Below are positions 6,941 to 8,317 of a stretch of 8,317 nt of DNA, piece after piece. The notes under the pieces were generated by a model that worked only from the letters and a program-made list of their open reading frames with translations, was not told the DNA's origin and made no database searches. Source of the stretch: an uncultured Verrucomicrobiota bacterium (GTDB lineage Bacteria > Verrucomicrobiota > Verrucomicrobiae > Opitutales > Opitutaceae); the NCBI GenBank assembly GCA_946481225.1, contig CAMLNJ010000107.1:1-8317 (forward strand). Direction: 5' to 3'. Within the stretch, counting starts at the first letter, position 1; the number at the start of each line of letters is the position of its first letter. Position numbers and translations under genes: made by a program.

Positions 6941-7995
6941 GGACGCGGAACGAGCCCCGCCAACGTGGAAGCGAACTGGTCCAGCGGCAACACCCGCGCG
7001 GCGGCGTCCAGCCGGATCGCCTCCCGGGGCATGCCAAAAACCACGGAACTGCCTTCGTCCTGCGCGAAGGTGGCCCCGCCCGTGCGGCGGATGGCGAGCA
7101 GCCCCTCCGCGCCGTCGCGCCCCATGCCGGTGAGCAGGCAGGCGGCGGCGCGCGGTCCCAGCTCGCCGGCGACGGAGTGAAAGAGCACGTCCACGGAGGG
7201 ACGGCAGGAATGCCGCTCCGGATCTTGCGTCAGGCGCAGCCGGCCGTCGCGAACGACAAGGTGCTGGTCCGGCGGAGCGAGGAGCACGCGACATTCGCCC
7301 GGGCGCGGCAGGACTTCGTTGTCGCGCGCGAATTCGACCGGAAAGGGCGAAAGACCGTTCAACCACTCCGCGAAGGCGGGCCCGAACGCGCGGCTGAGAT
7401 GGATGACCACCAAAAGCGGCAGCCGAAAATCGCGCGGGAGATGGTTCAGGATATGCACGATGGCGGCCGGCCCGCCGGTCGAAGCGCCGATGGCCACCAG
7501 CTCGCATTCCGCCCGGGAGACGGCCGGGCCCGGGACGGACGCGACAGCCGCGCCGCCCGCGAGGTGCTTCAACCGGGCGCGCGGATGGGTGATGACCTTG
7601 ATCCGCGAGATCAGCCGCAAAGTGGAGACCAGTTGCCGCTCCCACGCCGGATCGGAGGCGTCGCCCCGCGGCTTCTCCAGCACGTCGAGCGCCCCCGCGG
7701 CCAGCGCGTCGTAGGTCTTGAACAACTCGCCCCGATTGAAAGAAGACGAGACGACGAGGATCGGCGTAGGGCAGTAGGCCATGATGTATTCGGTGGCGGC
7801 CAGGCCGGTCATCACGGGCATCATCATGTCGAGCGTCATGACATCGGGCCGCAGCCGCTGGCAGGCCTCGATCGCCTCCCGACCGTCGTTGGCCTCCGCC
7901 ACCACTTCGAAATCGGCCTGCGCCTCGAGCACCTCCACGATGCGTTTGCGCACCGTGATGGAATCGTCCGCGACAAGAATCCGGAGTCGTTTCAT
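6922..7995 (-). CDS. cheB: CheB: chemotaxis response regulator protein-glutamate methylesterase (357 aa)
   Basis: CheB removes methyl groups from glutamates of chemoreceptors (and can deamidate glutamines), giving adaptation; phosphorylation by CheA activates it. The receiver domain (1-125) has Asp10/Asp11, phospho-acceptor Asp56, Ser83-85 and Lys108-Pro109. A linker (about 126-163) leads to the esterase domain with the catalytic triad in family context: Ser172 in GASTGG, His199 in VVIHL, Asp294 in LTGMGRDGA. The ATG at 7995 was chosen because it starts the receiver strand MKRLRILVADDS, overlaps the upstream stop as ATGA and has GGGGAG (8009-8004) at 8-nt spacing; the longer upstream reading has no homology. 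Length matches normal CheB. It lies between a CheA-type receiver and a triple-receiver kinase, as WspF does in Wsp-like operons, so it may serve a non-flagellar pathway. No receptor, CheR or CheW gene is in the window. Confidence 0.97.
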   Translation of the reverse strand: MKRLRILVADDSITVRKRIVEVLEAQADFEVVAEANDGREAIEACQRLRPDVMTLDMMMPVMTGLAATEYIMAYCPTPILVVSSSFNRGELFKTYDALAAGALDVLEKPRGDASDPAWERQLVSTLRLISRIKVITHPRARLKHLAGGAAVASVPGPAVSRAECELVAIGASTGGPAAIVHILNHLPRDFRLPLLVVIHLSRAFGPAFAEWLNGLSPFPVEFARDNEVLPRPGECRVLLAPPDQHLVVRDGRLRLTQDPERHSCRPSVDVLFHSVAGELGPRAAACLLTGMGRDGAEGLLAIRRTGGATFAQDEGSSVVFGMPREAIRLDAAARVLPLDQFASTLAGLVPRPTALPS

Positions 7996-8009
7996 GACAA
8001 CAGCTCCCC
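7992..8009 (-). promoter_or_regulatory. Ribosome binding site and ATGA overlap at the cheB start
   Basis: GGGGAG (8009-8004) lies 8 nt before the cheB ATG and inside the end of the upstream gene. The upstream stop TGA (7994-7992) and the ATG (7995-7993) share two bases. This decides the cheB start and shows that the two genes are translationally coupled. Confidence 0.8.
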
Positions 8010-8317
8010 GATGCGCTGCAACAAACGCCGCTGGTCGAATTCGCCCTTGATCACATAGTCCTGCGCGCCGACCGCGAGGCCGCGCAGTCGGTCCTCTCGC
8101 GAGTCGCGCGAGGTGACGAGGATGGCGGGCAACTCCCGCCACGCCGGCTCGGCGCGAAGACGTTCCACCAGCGTGAACCCGTCCATCCCCGGCATCTCCA
8201 CATCCACCAACACCAAGGAGTAATCGCCGGCCTTCAACCGTTCGAGCGCCTCCTCGCCGGAAACCGCCACGTCCACCGAATAACCGGCCGACTCCAGGAT
8301 GCTTTGCTCCAACATCC
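7992..8317 (-). CDS. C-terminal receiver domain of a probable CheA-type hybrid histidine kinase (partial, 5' end outside window)
   Basis: The visible 108 codons are most of a receiver domain, still open at the right edge. The Met at 8315 is almost certainly internal, since the receiver's first strand and its acidic pair are missing. Numbering from that Met: phospho-acceptor Asp38 in LVLVDVEMPGMDGF, Thr68 in AILVTS, Lys90 in DYVIKGEFDQRRLL. The MLEQSILESAGY start and the KGEFDQ..LL ending are, in my recollection, typical of receivers fused to the end of CheA kinases (as in WspE or FrzE). The gene runs into cheB by an ATGA overlap, which supports that reading. In such hybrids the receiver usually serves as phosphate sink or modulator of the kinase. 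A stand-alone CheY-like regulator or another hybrid kinase cannot be excluded without the upstream sequence. Confidence 0.8.
   Translation of the reverse strand, partial: MLEQSILESAGYSVDVAVSGEEALERLKAGDYSLVLVDVEMPGMDGFTLVERLRAEPAWRELPAILVTSRDSREDRLRGLAVGAQDYVIKGEFDQRRLLQRIGELLS

Noticed and set aside
6926..7645. Upstream extension of the triple-receiver kinase frame to 7645
   Set aside because: This stretch is cheB in another frame, with a complete catalytic domain. The receiver domain begins exactly at the ATG at 6925, and the extension gives Arg/Pro/Ala/Gly-rich sequence without homology.
7996..8142. Longer cheB start at 8142
   Set aside because: It overlaps the CheA-type receiver and adds about 49 residues of no homology. 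The ATG at 7995 has a good ribosome binding site and begins the receiver fold.

Overview
The window (GC-rich throughout) looks like a bacterial chromosome segment, most likely from the Verrucomicrobiota and perhaps Opitutaceae. That placement is inferred from the gene mix: a monomeric NADP-isocitrate dehydrogenase, a giant propeller-type sensor kinase, and a chemosensory operon ending in a multi-receiver kinase. No marker gene in the window fixes the taxonomy.

Left edge, + strand (1-520): the 3' end of a monomeric NADP+-dependent isocitrate dehydrogenase. It is followed by a short perfect hairpin (531-546) and a strong intrinsic terminator (571-611). The gene converges on the minus-strand block that fills the rest of the window.

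Minus strand, in transcription order from the right edge: (i) the C-terminal receiver domain of a probable CheA-type hybrid kinase (7992-8317, cut by the window edge); (ii) a complete CheB protein-glutamate methylesterase (6922-7995); (iii) a 690-residue soluble protein with three receiver domains, a coiled coil and a phytochrome-like histidine kinase (4853-6925); (iv) after a 191-bp gap, a 1317-residue membrane sensor kinase with 14 predicted propeller blades, a Y_Y_Y domain, one membrane segment, PAS and a kinase core (708-4661). Genes i/ii and ii/iii overlap by ATGA, so they are one translationally coupled unit. Gene iv may belong to the same operon or have its own promoter.

How it may work: CheA autophosphorylation would feed its own receiver, the CheB receiver (adaptation by demethylating a chemoreceptor encoded off-window) and the three receivers of the hybrid kinase. 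This resembles a Wsp-like 'alternative cellular function' chemosensory system, but the slot after cheB holds a multi-receiver kinase instead of a diguanylate cyclase (WspR) or CheY. The propeller kinase carries no receiver or DNA-binding domain, so its partner must be a separate protein. The region holds five receiver domains and two kinases with different H-boxes, and no obvious output domain. No IS element, CRISPR, tRNA or rRNA was seen.
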